From Ensifer adhaerens (GTDB lineage: Bacteria; Pseudomonadota; Alphaproteobacteria; Rhizobiales; Rhizobiaceae), in contig NZ_CP083349.1 of assembly GCF_020035535.1 (NCBI RefSeq), forward strand, positions 1,674,001-1,738,000: 64,000 nt of DNA, given 5' to 3'. The first letter of the stretch is position 1, and each line of letters begins with the position of its first letter. Of this stretch, positions 13,021 through 22,832 are shown one piece after another. Both the position numbers and the translations under genes were made by a program. Under the pieces are notes generated by a model that did no database searches, was not told the origin of the DNA, and saw only the letters and a program-made list of their open reading frames with translations.

Positions 13021-14187
13021 TCAGGCGGCTTGCCCCGATGCACGGCGTCTTGCTGCTACCTTTGCAAAGGCGGCGGCGCAACGCTCGATTTCGGCCGCCG
13101 TCGTCGCCTCGCCGATCGAGATCCGCAGCGCACCCTGGCGCGGATCGTAACCCATCGCCGTCAGCACGTGGCTCTGCCCGACCTTGCCGGACGAGCAAGC
13201 CGATCCGGCGGAAAGCGCCACCCCTTCGAGATCGAAGGCGATCTGTCCCGTTTCCGCTTTCAGGCCAGGAAGCGTGAAGAATGTCGTGTTGCCAACGCGC
13301 GAAACGTCGCGACCATGTATGACCACATCGCCAGCAGCTGCCAGCATGTCGCCTTCGAGCTTGTCGCGCAGCGCGGCAATCGCGCTCATCCGCTGGCCGA
13401 CGCCTTCGCCGGCGATCCTGGCGGCCGCGGCGAAGCCAGCAATTGCCACCGGATTTTCAGTGCCCGAACGATGGCCCTTCTCCTGTCCGCCGCCGCGGAT
13501 TAGCGGTGCGGGCATCATCACCTCGCCGCGCGCCACCAGCGCGCCGGCGCCCTTTGGGCCACCGATCTTGTGCGAAGAGACAATGAGGAAATCGGCGCCG
13601 AGCTCTTCAATCGAGAGCGGCACGCGGCCGGCGGCCTGAACCGCGTCGACGACGAGAATGCCGCCATGGGCACGAACGATCTCGGCGATCTCGGCAATCG
13701 GCTGGATGATACCGGTCTCGTTGTTGACCAGCATGACGGCAACCATCGGCAAGCCAAGCTGGCGATCATGCACCGCCAACAGGTCCCGAAGCGCCTGAAG
13801 GTCGATGATTCCCGCGGAGGTCACGGGGATTTCACTGACGGCATCGCGCGGGAATCGCCCGCCTTCGCGTACCGCCGGATGTTCGATCGCCGAGGCATAG
13901 AGCCGGCCGATCTTCAGCGGTGTGCGTCCCATGCGGAAATCGGGCGTCAGCACAAGATTCGCTGCTTCCGTTGCGCCGCTGGTAAATATGACGCTCGCAG
14001 GCTTTGCGCCGCAAAGCGCGGCTACATCGCGGCGGGCATTTTCGATGAGCGTGCGCAGCGCACGGCCCTCGCCATGGACGGAAGAAGGGTTGCCGACAAG
14101 GTCGAGCGCGAACAGGCAGGCCTCGCGCGCTTCGCTCAGAAGCGGCGCCGTGGCGTTCCAGTCCATGTAGATGCGCGAACTCGACAT
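13021..14187 (-). CDS. sufS2: Cysteine desulfurase, IscS/NifS-like (first suf gene)
   Basis: A PLP-dependent cysteine desulfurase of 388 residues. It begins 'YMDWNATAPL', carries 'FTSGATEAANL', the PLP lysine Lys207 in 'VSSHKIGGPKGAG', and the persulfide cysteine Cys331 in 'LSAGSACSSGKVGQSH'. The longer active-site loop marks the IscS/NifS (group I) type, unlike the SufS further down. Alphaproteobacterial suf operons often carry this second desulfurase first (called sufS2 in Agrobacterium), where iscU is absent. It is the promoter-proximal gene, and candidate iron-responsive sites lie 120-170 bases upstream. Confidence 0.93.
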   Translation of the reverse strand: MSSSRIYMDWNATAPLLSEAREACLFALDLVGNPSSVHGEGRALRTLIENARRDVAALCGAKPASVIFTSGATEAANLVLTPDFRMGRTPLKIGRLYASAIEHPAVREGGRFPRDAVSEIPVTSAGIIDLQALRDLLAVHDRQLGLPMVAVMLVNNETGIIQPIAEIAEIVRAHGGILVVDAVQAAGRVPLSIEELGADFLIVSSHKIGGPKGAGALVARGEVMMPAPLIRGGGQEKGHRSGTENPVAIAGFAAAARIAGEGVGQRMSAIAALRDKLEGDMLAAAGDVVIHGRDVSRVGNTTFFTLPGLKAETGQIAFDLEGVALSAGSACSSGKVGQSHVLTAMGYDPRQGALRISIGEATTAAEIERCAAAFAKVAARRRASGQAA

Positions 14188-14307
14188 GATTTCCTTCGCT
14201 AGAACAACAGGCTGCGACCCGGCAACCTCTGGCGATGCATTTTCCTTGAATTTTCCGCGTCGCTTGCCTTAAGAGACGAAGCACAAGGCGGAATGCCCGC
14301 ACAGAAG

Positions 14308-14324
14308 TTTTGAACGGTTCTAAA
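14308..14324. promoter_or_regulatory. Candidate Irr (ICE) box upstream of suf
   Basis: TTTTGAACGGTTCTAAA matches the alphaproteobacterial iron-control element pattern TTTAGAA-N3-TTCTAAA at all but one base. It lies about 120 bases upstream of sufS2 and about 90 bases upstream of the divergent hydrolase gene. Irr control of suf operons is known in rhizobia and Agrobacterium, so a role here is plausible. A further TTTTAGAA half-site follows at 14330-14337. The match was made by eye. Confidence 0.6.
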
Positions 14325-14341
14325 CTAGGTTTTAGAAAAGC

Positions 14342-14356
14342 TGACTGCTTTCGTCA
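14342..14356. promoter_or_regulatory. Candidate RirA-type iron-responsive operator
   Basis: TGACTGCTTTCGTCA fits the TGA-N9-TCA core described for RirA operators (IRO boxes) in rhizobia. It lies 18 bases from the candidate Irr box in the sufS2 / hydrolase divergent region. The core is short, and a chance match in a 220-base spacer has roughly a 5% probability, so the evidence is mainly its position. Confidence 0.4.
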
Positions 14357-14411
14357 AGACTGATCGCGATCTGAACCCAAGATTCGAACCAGGAACACTC
14401 CCGGAGAACCA

Positions 14412-15089
14412 ATGCCCGAAATCATCTTCAACGGACCCGCTGGCCGCCTCGAAGGCCGCTATCAGCCTTCGAAGCAGAAGAGCGCACCGATCGCCATCAT
14501 CCTGCACCCGCATCCGCAGTTTGGCGGCACGATGAACAACCAGATCGTCTACCAGCTCTTCTACATGTTCCAGAAGCGCGGCTTCACCACGCTCCGGTTC
14601 AATTTTCGCGGCATCGGTCGCAGCCAGGGTGAGTTCGACCATGGCGCCGGAGAGCTATCGGACGCGGCATCGGCGCTCGACTGGGTGCAGAGCCTGCATC
14701 CCGATTCCAAGAGCTGCTGGGTTGCCGGTTATTCCTTCGGTGCCTGGATCGGCATGCAGCTCTTGATGCGTCGCCCGGAGATCGAAGGCTTCATGGCCGT
14801 CGCTCCGCAGCCGAACATCTACGACTTCTCGTTCCTGGCGCCCTGCCCGTCTTCGGGCCTGATCATCAACGGCGATTCCGACAAGGTCGCGCCGGAGAAG
14901 GACGTGAATGGTCTCGTCGAGAAGCTTAAAGCCCAGAAGGGCATTCTCATCACCCACCGCACCGTTCCGGGCGCCAACCACTTCTTCAATGGCCAGGTCG
15001 ATGGCCTGATGACGGAGTGCGAGGACTACCTCGACCGTCGCCTCAACGGCGAACTGACGCCGGAGCCGGCTGCCAAGCGCATTCGCTGA
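14412..15089 (+). CDS. Alpha/beta hydrolase (COG2945-type)
   Basis: A small cytosolic alpha/beta hydrolase of 225 residues, substrate unknown. It has the oxyanion segment 'HPHPQFGGTMNN', 'RFNFRGIGRSQG', the nucleophile elbow 'GYSFGAW' (Ser near residue 113), an acidic residue in 'INGDSDKVAP' and a late His in 'GANHFFNG'. All these are conserved in the widespread proteobacterial family annotated only as a predicted hydrolase. It is divergent from the suf operon and shares the region containing the candidate iron-regulator sites. It is followed by a strong terminator. Confidence 0.85.
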   Translation: MPEIIFNGPAGRLEGRYQPSKQKSAPIAIILHPHPQFGGTMNNQIVYQLFYMFQKRGFTTLRFNFRGIGRSQGEFDHGAGELSDAASALDWVQSLHPDSKSCWVAGYSFGAWIGMQLLMRRPEIEGFMAVAPQPNIYDFSFLAPCPSSGLIINGDSDKVAPEKDVNGLVEKLKAQKGILITHRTVPGANHFFNGQVDGLMTECEDYLDRRLNGELTPEPAAKRIR

Positions 15090-15106
15090 CCCCTGGTAGA
15101 TTGACA

Positions 15107-15146
15107 AAAAGGGCCGCGCGTTCTTCGGATCGCGCGGCCCTTTTCG
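15107..15146. terminator. Bidirectional terminator between hydrolase and GGDEF genes
   Basis: AAAAGGGCCGCGCG, a loop around GTTCTTCGGAT, then CGCGCGGCCCTTTT: a long perfect stem with A and T runs on both sides. It serves the plus-strand hydrolase and the converging diguanylate cyclase. Confidence 0.9.
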
Positions 15147-15153
15147 TTTCAGG

Positions 15154-16359
15154 CTAGCCTTGCGGGCGGCTGATCCACTGCGGCACAGTCGGATTGACGA
15201 CGGTGGTCGGCACATCCGCGCACTCGACGCGGTTTCTTCCGTTCGCCTTGGCTGAGTAGAGCGCCTTGTCGGCGCGCTGCATGACAGGATCAAGGGCCTC
15301 GCCGCTACCGGCGGCGGTGACGCCGAAGCTCGCCGTTACGCGCGCTGCTTCCGGCAAGCCGGCGATCTGCTGGGACATGATGGCAGCGCGCATGCCATGG
15401 GCGACGACGCGGGCTTCCGACAGGTCGGTACAGGGCAAGAACACTGCGAATTCCTCACCGCCAAGGCGACCGGCCACGGCACGGTTCGGCATGACGTCCA
15501 TCAGCACCCGCGCAAAGCGACGGATCACCTCGTCACCGGCAAGATGGCCATAGGTGTCGTTGACCAGCTTGAAGCGATCGAGGTCGGCGAGAATAAGTGT
15601 GCCTGGCGTCTGGGTGGCACGCGCATGCAAGAGCGGCATGACGCGATCCATAAAGCCACGGCGATTGTAGAGCCCTGAAAGCAGGTCGATTTCCGAACGG
15701 GCCTGCACATCGTCGATGATGTCCTTGACCATCACGCCGAGCATGGCAAGTCCTGCTCCGACGATCAACATCGCACCGAGTGCCTGGGAAATGAGCGCGA
15801 ACGGGCTCGAAACGTAATCTTGAGCGGAGGCGCCAGAGCCGGCGGCCACGGCCGCATAGATCTTCACGAGATAATAAAGCGAGCAGAGTGCCAGCAGGCC
15901 GAAAAGCAGCCAGTCGAAGAACGAGCGACGTCCTGAACGCAGCACCACGGACGCGGTCCACATCTGGATCAGGAAGAAGGGTAGCTGGTAGGGAATGGCA
16001 TGCTGCCAGGTGCCGCGCGGCAGATCGAAAATGGCCACATCCAACGCGACACCGGCGATAAAGCATGCGCCCAGCACCGGCCAACGCACCGGGACCTCAT
16101 AGAAGAGACCGAGCCCGAACCGCAGAAGGCAGAAGCCGCCAAGCATGCAGGCGAAGGCGCCGATAGCAAAGAGCCGCGGCGTGGACGAGAAGGGAACGAT
16201 TGCTTCGCAAACGGCCGCAAGCGAGGCGACAGCGAAACCGGCGGCACACCACAGGGCCGCGCGGCGCTGGCGGCTTTTTGCAGCGATGGTGAGGAATGCG
16301 GCCGTGAAAATCTGCGCAATGATGAAGTTCACAGCCAGCAGAGAAAGCGCACCACCCAT
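15154..16359 (-). CDS. Membrane-bound diguanylate cyclase (GGDEF)
   Basis: This 401-residue inner-membrane protein has about six hydrophobic segments in the first 220 residues. These are followed by a GGDEF domain beginning 'DLLSGLYNRRGFMDR'. The active-site motif is GGEEF (residues 300-304) in 'GRLGGEEFAVFLP', so it is predicted to make cyclic-di-GMP; 'LADLDRFKLVNDTYGHLAGD' supports an intact fold. No RxxD inhibitory site was seen at the usual spacing (not checked rigorously). I use the ATG at 16359, although its ribosome site is weak; a GTG at 16410 would add 17 basic residues. Confidence 0.88.
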   Translation of the reverse strand: MGGALSLLAVNFIIAQIFTAAFLTIAAKSRQRRAALWCAAGFAVASLAAVCEAIVPFSSTPRLFAIGAFACMLGGFCLLRFGLGLFYEVPVRWPVLGACFIAGVALDVAIFDLPRGTWQHAIPYQLPFFLIQMWTASVVLRSGRRSFFDWLLFGLLALCSLYYLVKIYAAVAAGSGASAQDYVSSPFALISQALGAMLIVGAGLAMLGVMVKDIIDDVQARSEIDLLSGLYNRRGFMDRVMPLLHARATQTPGTLILADLDRFKLVNDTYGHLAGDEVIRRFARVLMDVMPNRAVAGRLGGEEFAVFLPCTDLSEARVVAHGMRAAIMSQQIAGLPEAARVTASFGVTAAGSGEALDPVMQRADKALYSAKANGRNRVECADVPTTVVNPTVPQWISRPQG

Positions 16360-16494
16360 CGAAGAACCCGAAACCTTCGTATTGCGGCGAGCCGCTCTTC
16401 GCCACCACACGTGGTAGCGGATGCCGATCCTAATTGGCCGATGCGAAGAATTGATTAATCCGTACGGTGGATACGATACACCGTTTCGGGCTTT

Positions 16495-17622
16495 TCAGCG
16501 AGCAGGTCTGGCAGCTTGTTTTCCGCCCGTGACGGGCTGACGGACACCCGTCGTGCCTGGATAGGTGAGCGGTAATCTCCGCAAGGAGCGCACGGCGAGG
16601 TAAGCCCAGGCCTCGGCTTCCATGGAATCGCCGTTGAAGCCGGCATCCTCCGCCGGCAGAACCACGGCGCCCGTCTCCTTCGCCAGCGCCGCGAGGTCGC
16701 GCATGATCACCGGGTTGAGGCGGCCTCCGCCGCAAACGATGTAGGTGGATGGTCGCTGCGGCAAATGCCCGGCCGATTTGAGAATGGCTGCTGCCGTCAC
16801 ATGGGCAAGCGTGCGGGCACCGTCGGCCAGGCCGGCGTCGCTTCCCGACGGCGGCGCGAAATCGTTTCTGTCGAGCGAGCGGCGCTGCTTGGCTGTGAAG
16901 AAAGGACTGGCGAGGTAACGCGACGCGAGATCGGGCAGAACGGTGCCTTCGCTCGCGATCATGCCGCCCTGGTCGTAGGGAATGCCGGCGTGCGCCTCGA
17001 CCCATTGATCGATCAGCGTGTTGCCGGGGCCGCTATCATAGGCAACGAGCGTCTCGCCGGCGCCGATGAAGGTCAGGTTGGAAATGCCGCCGATGTTGAC
17101 GAAGACGACCGGCGCCGCGACGCCGGCTGCGCCTCGCGCCAGAGCGGCGTGATAGGCGGGGATCAGCGGTGCGCCCTGCCCGCCATGCACCATATCGTTG
17201 GCGCGCATGTCGTAGACGACGTCGATGCCGGTTTCGCCGGCAAGCAGCGCGCCGTCGCCGATCTGCACGGTCAAGGCGTCGTCGGGGCGATGCAGCACGG
17301 TTTGCCCGTGAAAGCCGATCACGTCGATGTCAGCCGGCTTCAGGCTGTTCTGCTGCAGGAAGGCGTTAACCGCTTCGGCATGACGCAGCGTCAGGTCGCG
17401 CTCAAGCTCCGACAGCGCTCCGGGCCTTTGGTCCCGCTGCTTGATGCTCTTCGCATCGACCAATCCCTGTTTCAGCCGGTCGCGGAAGCGGGCGTCATAG
17501 GCAAAGCCGGCAGAGGGGCCGCGCTCGACGATGGCGTCGCCGTCGGTCCTCAGCAAAGCGACATCGATGCCGTCCATGCTGGTACCGCTCATCAGGCCGA
17601 TTGCCGTTCTTGTCTGTGTCAT
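16495..17622 (-). CDS. anmK: Anhydro-N-acetylmuramic acid kinase
   Basis: 375 residues of the AnmK family, which phosphorylates and opens anhydro-MurNAc released during peptidoglycan recycling, giving MurNAc-6-phosphate in the cytosol. Seen are the ATP-binding '[15 protein letters not shown]', '[11 protein letters not shown]', '[14 protein letters not shown]', '[10 protein letters not shown]' and '[14 protein letters not shown]', all characteristic. The start at 17622 ([13 protein letters not shown]) is chosen because the 24 residues upstream in frame are not conserved-looking. It is divergent from tyrS with 98 bases between. Confidence 0.95.
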   Translation of the reverse strand: MTQTRTAIGLMSGTSMDGIDVALLRTDGDAIVERGPSAGFAYDARFRDRLKQGLVDAKSIKQRDQRPGALSELERDLTLRHAEAVNAFLQQNSLKPADIDVIGFHGQTVLHRPDDALTVQIGDGALLAGETGIDVVYDMRANDMVHGGQGAPLIPAYHAALARGAAGVAAPVVFVNIGGISNLTFIGAGETLVAYDSGPGNTLIDQWVEAHAGIPYDQGGMIASEGTVLPDLASRYLASPFFTAKQRRSLDRNDFAPPSGSDAGLADGARTLAHVTAAAILKSAGHLPQRPSTYIVCGGGRLNPVIMRDLAALAKETGAVVLPAEDAGFNGDSMEAEAWAYLAVRSLRRLPLTYPGTTGVRQPVTGGKQAARPAR

Positions 17623-17720
17623 GCCGTCAATATTTCCAGAATCACTTTTGGAGTGATTATGCGCGGAAACAGTGCTAAACGCCCGTTCGTTCAAAAACTT
17701 CCCCGCAAGAGAGACAGATC

Positions 17721-18974
17721 ATGTCCGGTTTCAAGTCCGATTTCCTTCACACCCTCAGCGAGCGTGGCTTCATCCACCAGATCTCCGACGAGTCGGGCCT
17801 GGATGAACTGTTCCGGAAGGAAACCGTGACGGCCTATATCGGCTTCGACCCGACCGCACCGAGCCTTCATGCCGGCGGTCTCATTCAGATCATGATGCTG
17901 CACTGGATGCAGGCAACCGGGCATCAGCCGATCTCGCTGATGGGCGGCGGCACCGGCATGGTCGGCGATCCGTCCTTCAAGGACGAGGCGCGCCAGCTGA
18001 TGACGCCGGCGACGATCGACGCCAACATTGCCAGCATCAAGACGGTGTTCTCCAACTACCTGACCTACGGCGATGGCCCCAAGGACGCGTTGATGATCAA
18101 CAACGCCGACTGGCTGCTCGGCATCAACTACCTCGAATTCCTGCGCGACGTCGGTCGCCACTTCTCGGTCAACCGCATGCTGTCCTTCGACAGCGTCAAG
18201 ACGCGGCTTGATCGCGAGCAGTCGCTGTCGTTCCTCGAGTTCAACTACATGATCCTGCAGGCCTACGACTTCGTCGAGCTGCACAAGCGCACCGGCTGCC
18301 GTCTGCAGATGGGCGGATCGGATCAGTGGGGCAACATCATCAACGGCATCGACCTCGGCCACCGCATGGGGACAAAGCAGCTCTACGCGCTGACCTCGCC
18401 GCTTCTGACGACGTCGTCGGGCGCCAAGATGGGCAAGTCGGTCAACGGCGCTATCTGGCTCAACCCGGACATGCTGTCGGCCTATGACTTCTGGCAGTAC
18501 TGGCGCAACACCGAGGATGCCGACGTCACCCGCTTCCTGAAGCTCTACACGACGCTGCCGATGGCGGAGATCGAGCGTCTCTCGAAGCTCGGTGGCTCGG
18601 AGATCAACGAGGTCAAGAAGATCCTCGCGACGGAAATCACCGCCATGCTTCACGGCCGCCCGGCGGCCGAGCAGGCGGCCGAGACCGCGCGCAAGACCTT
18701 CGAGGAAGGCGCGCTTGCCGACGACCTGCCTTCGGTCGAAATTCCGACCGCAGATCTCGAAGCCGGCCTCGGCCTGCTGACGCTGATCGTACGCGCCGGT
18801 CTTGCTGCGTCCAATGGCGAAGCTCGTCGCCACGTCCAGGGCGGTGCCATCAGGATCAACGATGAGGCCGTCAGCGACGAGCGCCGGCTGATCGGTACCG
18901 GCGACGTGACCGCCGACAATGTCGTCAAGCTGTCGCTCGGCAAGAAGAAGCACATTCTGGTGCGCCCGGCCTAA
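17721..18974 (+). CDS. tyrS: Tyrosyl-tRNA synthetase
   Basis: A cytosolic class I synthetase of 417 residues charging tRNA-Tyr. The HIGH-like motif is 'PSLHAGGL' (His50). Tyrosine-binding segments 'YMILQAYDF' and '[11 protein letters not shown]' are present. The KMSKS-like loop is KMGKS at 236-240 ('[11 protein letters not shown]'). A C-terminal S4-type RNA-binding domain covers about 350-410. The ATG follows 'GAGAGACAGATC'. A strong terminator follows. Confidence 0.97.
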   Translation: MSGFKSDFLHTLSERGFIHQISDESGLDELFRKETVTAYIGFDPTAPSLHAGGLIQIMMLHWMQATGHQPISLMGGGTGMVGDPSFKDEARQLMTPATIDANIASIKTVFSNYLTYGDGPKDALMINNADWLLGINYLEFLRDVGRHFSVNRMLSFDSVKTRLDREQSLSFLEFNYMILQAYDFVELHKRTGCRLQMGGSDQWGNIINGIDLGHRMGTKQLYALTSPLLTTSSGAKMGKSVNGAIWLNPDMLSAYDFWQYWRNTEDADVTRFLKLYTTLPMAEIERLSKLGGSEINEVKKILATEITAMLHGRPAAEQAAETARKTFEEGALADDLPSVEIPTADLEAGLGLLTLIVRAGLAASNGEARRHVQGGAIRINDEAVSDERRLIGTGDVTADNVVKLSLGKKKHILVRPA

Positions 18975-19001
18975 AGTCGGCGCATCAAACAACGATCGAC
19001 A

Positions 19002-19026
19002 GGCCGGCCTAGCGCCGGCCTTTTTC
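19002..19026 (+). terminator. Intrinsic terminator after tyrS
   Basis: GGCCGGC-CTAGC-GCCGGCC followed by TTTTTC, about 28 bases past the tyrS stop. The T run touches the 3' end of the convergent AsmA-like gene. Confidence 0.9.
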
Positions 19027-22000
19027 ATTGGAATTCGAAGATGCTGCGGAAGACGCCCGGCGCGATGATCGACAAGGGGTTGATCGTCAGCTTCGGCTGG
19101 TTGAAGGGGCCGTTGAGCTTGAAGGTGATGCCGAGCAGGCCACGGTCACGACCATTGCCCAGCAATGCGCCGATCAATGGCAGTTCGCCGAAAATGCGGT
19201 TCAGGCCGTAGGCCGGCATGAAGGTGCCGGTCATGTCCATGATGCCGTTGCCGTCGCGTACCGTTCCCTGGAAAGTCGCGCCGACATCGGTCCCGCGGAG
19301 CACGCCGCCATCGACGCGGATCGCACCGCGGTCGAGCGCAAGCTGCGCGAAGCCGCGCTCGAAGCGGGCCGAACTCACGTCGATGTCGCGGCGGACGGCC
19401 TGGTTGAGGCTCCGTCCATCTGCGCCCGTTGGCGTCGACACCATCGATTGCAGCCGCTGTTCGCCGACAAGTTGGAACTTGCGGATATCGACGCTGCCCC
19501 GCCAAGAGCGGCCGCCGCGGTCGCGCAGCTTGAGATTGAGCAGGCCGCCGCGCATGTTCTGGTAGATATCGGCAAAGCGCGCCAGCGCACCGGCATCGCC
19601 TGTCGTCAATTCCAGCGTGTTGTCGGCACCGGCCTTGGCGATCCGGGCAACGAGTGCTTGACCGCTACCCGTGACGGCCGAAAGGTTGACGTCCTCGATC
19701 TGGCTTCCGCGTTCCGCATAGACAAGGTTCACGTTCGACAGGGATTCGCCGTTGAAGCCGGTAATGCGATCGAGCTGGGCCTTGACGGTGATATCGTCAC
19801 TGCCGCCCTGGTTCTGGTCGCTTCCCGCCTTCATCTGCGCGAGGATCGGCCTGATGTCTGCAGCCGCGCCTCTGAGCGTGGCCGTGTAGCCACCCTTGCT
19901 GCGGTCGACCGAGACCTTGAAGTCGTCACCTTGTGCCAGACGGACATTATTGAGATCGGCTGATACGAGGCCGCTATCGTTCACCTGCAGGTTGCCGCGC
20001 GCGCCGAAACCGTCGCCGGCAACGGCGAAATCGCTGATTGTGGCCAAATCGCCGTCCATGCTCGACGTGAACTGCGCCTCGGCCGGAATTCCGACACCCT
20101 TGCTCCAGCCGATCCAGGGCAGCGACAATGCCGCCTTGGTAAGGCCGACCTTCACCTTCTGCTTGCCGGTCTCGTCGATGGCGACGTCGACCGTGATCGG
20201 TCCGGAGATGATCTTGGAGGGACCCGACGTGATTTTTTGCCAGACACCGTCTTCCAGCGTGCCTGAGATATGGCGCGAGCGCTTCACGGTCGAACTTGGA
20301 TCGACCGGCTCGGTCAATGCGACCTTGACCTTTGCGCCTTCGATTTTCGCATCGGCGTCCAGCACTGCCTGCTGATTGTCGACGCGGAACGTCCCCACCA
20401 GATCGGTCACAGGGCGCCCTTCGAGCGCCTTGTTGACGCTGACCTTGTCGAGCTGCATTTCCACCTGGTAGAGCGGCTTCGGCGGCTTCTGGTCGGAGAT
20501 CAGGCCGAAGCGCGCACCGACGACAGCCGTCAGGGGGCCACTGAAATCCTCCGGCGACAACTTCGTTTTTTGCAGCGCCTGGATCGGCTTGTAGCTGACG
20601 AGCTCGGCGATTGCATCGGCCTCGCCACCCACCTCGATCTTCATTTCCGCCATCAGCGGCTTGGTGTAGACATCGGGAAGGATGAAGTCGCCGCCATTGA
20701 GCGCCACGGATCGTCCCGACGGAAAATAGGCAGTGCCCCGCCCGACGTCGACCGTCATGCGCTGTCCGCTCAGCTTGAATTTCCCGGATGTGTCGCGCAA
20801 CGGCGGTATCTCGCCCGTTATGTTGATGCGCGTGTCGTCGATGTCGAAGTTGATGTTGAGCTCCTGCTCGTTGAGCTTCAACTCCCCCTCATTGTTGGCA
20901 ATCCGGCCCTCGGCAACCGACACTTCGATGCGCGCATTGGTGACTATGCCGCCGAAGAGGTTGCCGATTGCCCAGCGGCGGGCGCCCTTGGCGAGCCACC
21001 ACGGCCACAACTGCTTGACGGCCCTCGCCTCCATGCGATCGCTGACGGCGGCAAAGCTGATCTGCGGCGAGGTCTTGCCGAAGGCGACCGAAAGCGAACC
21101 GTACATCGAGCCGAGCGGACTCGAGACTGCGAGTTGATCGAAGATCAGCCGGTGGGTGTCCGAGGTGAACCGCCCGCTCGCCTTGGCATCAAAGATCAGC
21201 GGTTGCTCGGTGACGTCCTCCGGGGCCGAACTGGCGTTCTTCAGGAGAAGATCGATCGCGAAGCCCTTCTCCGTCGCGCCCGAGAGCTTGTCGAGGTCGA
21301 TGATCGCGCCGGTGAACGGAAAGGTCGAACGGCCGATCTTGACGGCCGACGGCAGAATCTCGACCGAGGAGCGCTCGAAATCATAGGCGATGTCCATCTG
21401 TGATGGATTGAGTGTCGAGATGAGGCCGCCGGCATGGAACGCCCCCTTGGAGGTGCGCACCGCCACGCGCAGATCCGGCTTTGCTTCGCCCGCTGCCCGC
21501 GTCGCCTTCAGTGTCAGCCCTGCCGTTGCGTCGATGCCGAAGGCCTGCTCCGCACCGGACTTGCCGTGATAGAAGAACGGCGCAAGCGGCAGGTTGGTGA
21601 TCGCCGCCTCAAAACCCGTGACGTGCCCCTTCTGACCGAGCGCGTCGGCGGTGAGATCGACCTCGACGCCATCGACGGAGGCGCTGCCTTTCACGCTCAT
21701 GGAGCCGCTGGCATCGCGGTTGAATTCGAGCGCGGAGGCGACGACCGGAACGACGCGGTTGCGGGAGCCGACGACGGAAAAACTGAAATCGGAGAGCGTT
21801 ACGGTCTGATCGCCGCGTCCGGCCGCCATCTGCGACATGCGGTCGACATGGGAGAACAGGGCTTCAAGTGCCTGGCCGACATCGGCGATGCGGATCTTGG
21901 TGAGATCGAGCGGTTCGCCTCGAGGAAGGAGCCCGGTATCGAAATCGCCGCCTTCCGCTTCGAGGCGCGAGACGGCGATGTGACCGGTCATCAGCGCCAG

Positions 22001-22417
22001 CGGGTCGAGCGCGATCGAGATCGAGCGCAGTTTCGCAACGGGCTGCCCGGATGTCGCCTCGCTGAGCTCCACTTCGCGCGCCTTGAGCGCAATTGCGCCG
22101 CTTGCCGTCATGCGGACAACCGTGCTGCCGACATCAGCGTGATAGGCGTTTCCGAGCGCCGAATTGAGGGCGGCCCGCGCACGCGCGTTCAGCGTGCTGT
22201 CCATCATGCCGCTTTCGATCACGGTCACGAGGATCGCTCCTAAGATGAGGGCGAGCAGCGAAATGGAAAGGGCAATCTTGGCGCAGAGGCGCAGGGGCGC
22301 GCTCTTGCGTGGTGCGTGCACGATAATGGGATCGTGTGCCTGCGCCGAAGGCAACGCATGCAACGCGACGATGTCTTTCTTGCGAAAGCCGACTTTTTCG
22401 CCGCGGATATCACTCAT
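19025..22417 (-). CDS. AsmA/YhdP-like (DUF3971) envelope protein
   Basis: A very large protein of 1130 residues with a short cytosolic N-terminus. One transmembrane helix lies at about residues 46-68 ('IALSISLLALILGAILVTVI'), and a long periplasmic region of repeating beta-strand-type sequence follows. The middle carries the DUF3971 signature region ('LWPWWLAKGARRWAIGNLFGG'). The C-terminus has an AsmA-like ending: 'MTGTFMPAYGLNRIFGELPLIGALLGN..GLLGITFKLNGPFNQP'. Relatives (YhdP, TamB, AsmA) form tube-like bridges for phospholipid transport between inner and outer membranes, and that is the likely role here. It is convergent with tyrS and divergent from bcp. Confidence 0.85.
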   Translation of the reverse strand: MSDIRGEKVGFRKKDIVALHALPSAQAHDPIIVHAPRKSAPLRLCAKIALSISLLALILGAILVTVIESGMMDSTLNARARAALNSALGNAYHADVGSTVVRMTASGAIALKAREVELSEATSGQPVAKLRSISIALDPLALMTGHIAVSRLEAEGGDFDTGLLPRGEPLDLTKIRIADVGQALEALFSHVDRMSQMAAGRGDQTVTLSDFSFSVVGSRNRVVPVVASALEFNRDASGSMSVKGSASVDGVEVDLTADALGQKGHVTGFEAAITNLPLAPFFYHGKSGAEQAFGIDATAGLTLKATRAAGEAKPDLRVAVRTSKGAFHAGGLISTLNPSQMDIAYDFERSSVEILPSAVKIGRSTFPFTGAIIDLDKLSGATEKGFAIDLLLKNASSAPEDVTEQPLIFDAKASGRFTSDTHRLIFDQLAVSSPLGSMYGSLSVAFGKTSPQISFAAVSDRMEARAVKQLWPWWLAKGARRWAIGNLFGGIVTNARIEVSVAEGRIANNEGELKLNEQELNINFDIDDTRINITGEIPPLRDTSGKFKLSGQRMTVDVGRGTAYFPSGRSVALNGGDFILPDVYTKPLMAEMKIEVGGEADAIAELVSYKPIQALQKTKLSPEDFSGPLTAVVGARFGLISDQKPPKPLYQVEMQLDKVSVNKALEGRPVTDLVGTFRVDNQQAVLDADAKIEGAKVKVALTEPVDPSSTVKRSRHISGTLEDGVWQKITSGPSKIISGPITVDVAIDETGKQKVKVGLTKAALSLPWIGWSKGVGIPAEAQFTSSMDGDLATISDFAVAGDGFGARGNLQVNDSGLVSADLNNVRLAQGDDFKVSVDRSKGGYTATLRGAAADIRPILAQMKAGSDQNQGGSDDITVKAQLDRITGFNGESLSNVNLVYAERGSQIEDVNLSAVTGSGQALVARIAKAGADNTLELTTGDAGALARFADIYQNMRGGLLNLKLRDRGGRSWRGSVDIRKFQLVGEQRLQSMVSTPTGADGRSLNQAVRRDIDVSSARFERGFAQLALDRGAIRVDGGVLRGTDVGATFQGTVRDGNGIMDMTGTFMPAYGLNRIFGELPLIGALLGNGRDRGLLGITFKLNGPFNQPKLTINPLSIIAPGVFRSIFEFQ

Positions 22418-22832
22418 CAGCGCGGACGTCCTCCGTTCGATACGAGCCCTTCGCCGCGCCCTACTTGTCAGTCGTTGCGGGCGGCGGTTTCTCGTTTCTT
22501 GTAGACCACATGTCGCCGTGCAGAGTCACCATGAGACGCGGGACCATGCTGTGGACAGCCACCACCTGCAACCGGAATCGCGTTAAGCGAACGACTGCAA
22601 CGTTTCGTAGCGGCGCGTGCCGTCCGAAACCTGTCGAATCTAGCACAAATGCGCTGGACGGCGGTCGACGAATTTCGATATGCCCTACAGCGCCGCGTGC
22701 CTTCCAAGGTGCGCGAAAGTCGCTGTAGAACTTTGAGTTATTGCATCTTTTACCCTTGACTCGGCGACGACCAAGGGAGACGTGCAATAGCGTCGGATTG
22801 TCTGGAAAACTTGGCCGAAGGAAGGTTTAATC
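22418..22832. other. 415-base divergent spacer
   Basis: This spacer between the AsmA-like gene and bcp must hold both promoters. I see no convincing ORF. The half nearest bcp is occupied by a complete two-module repeat at 22685-22787. 22418-22684 shows no repeat or RNA gene that I recognise. Confidence 0.5.
22685..22787. repeat. Two-hairpin dispersed intergenic repeat (copy 2)
   Basis: Module A (22685-22728) runs from CTACAGCGCC to CGCTGTAG. Module B (22741-22787) runs from TTGCATCTTT to CGTGCAA with the inner arms CCCTTG/CAAGGG. The order and spacing match the copies at 9157 and 49974, although module B has diverged while keeping its pairing. It ends 45 bases before bcp. Confidence 0.7.
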
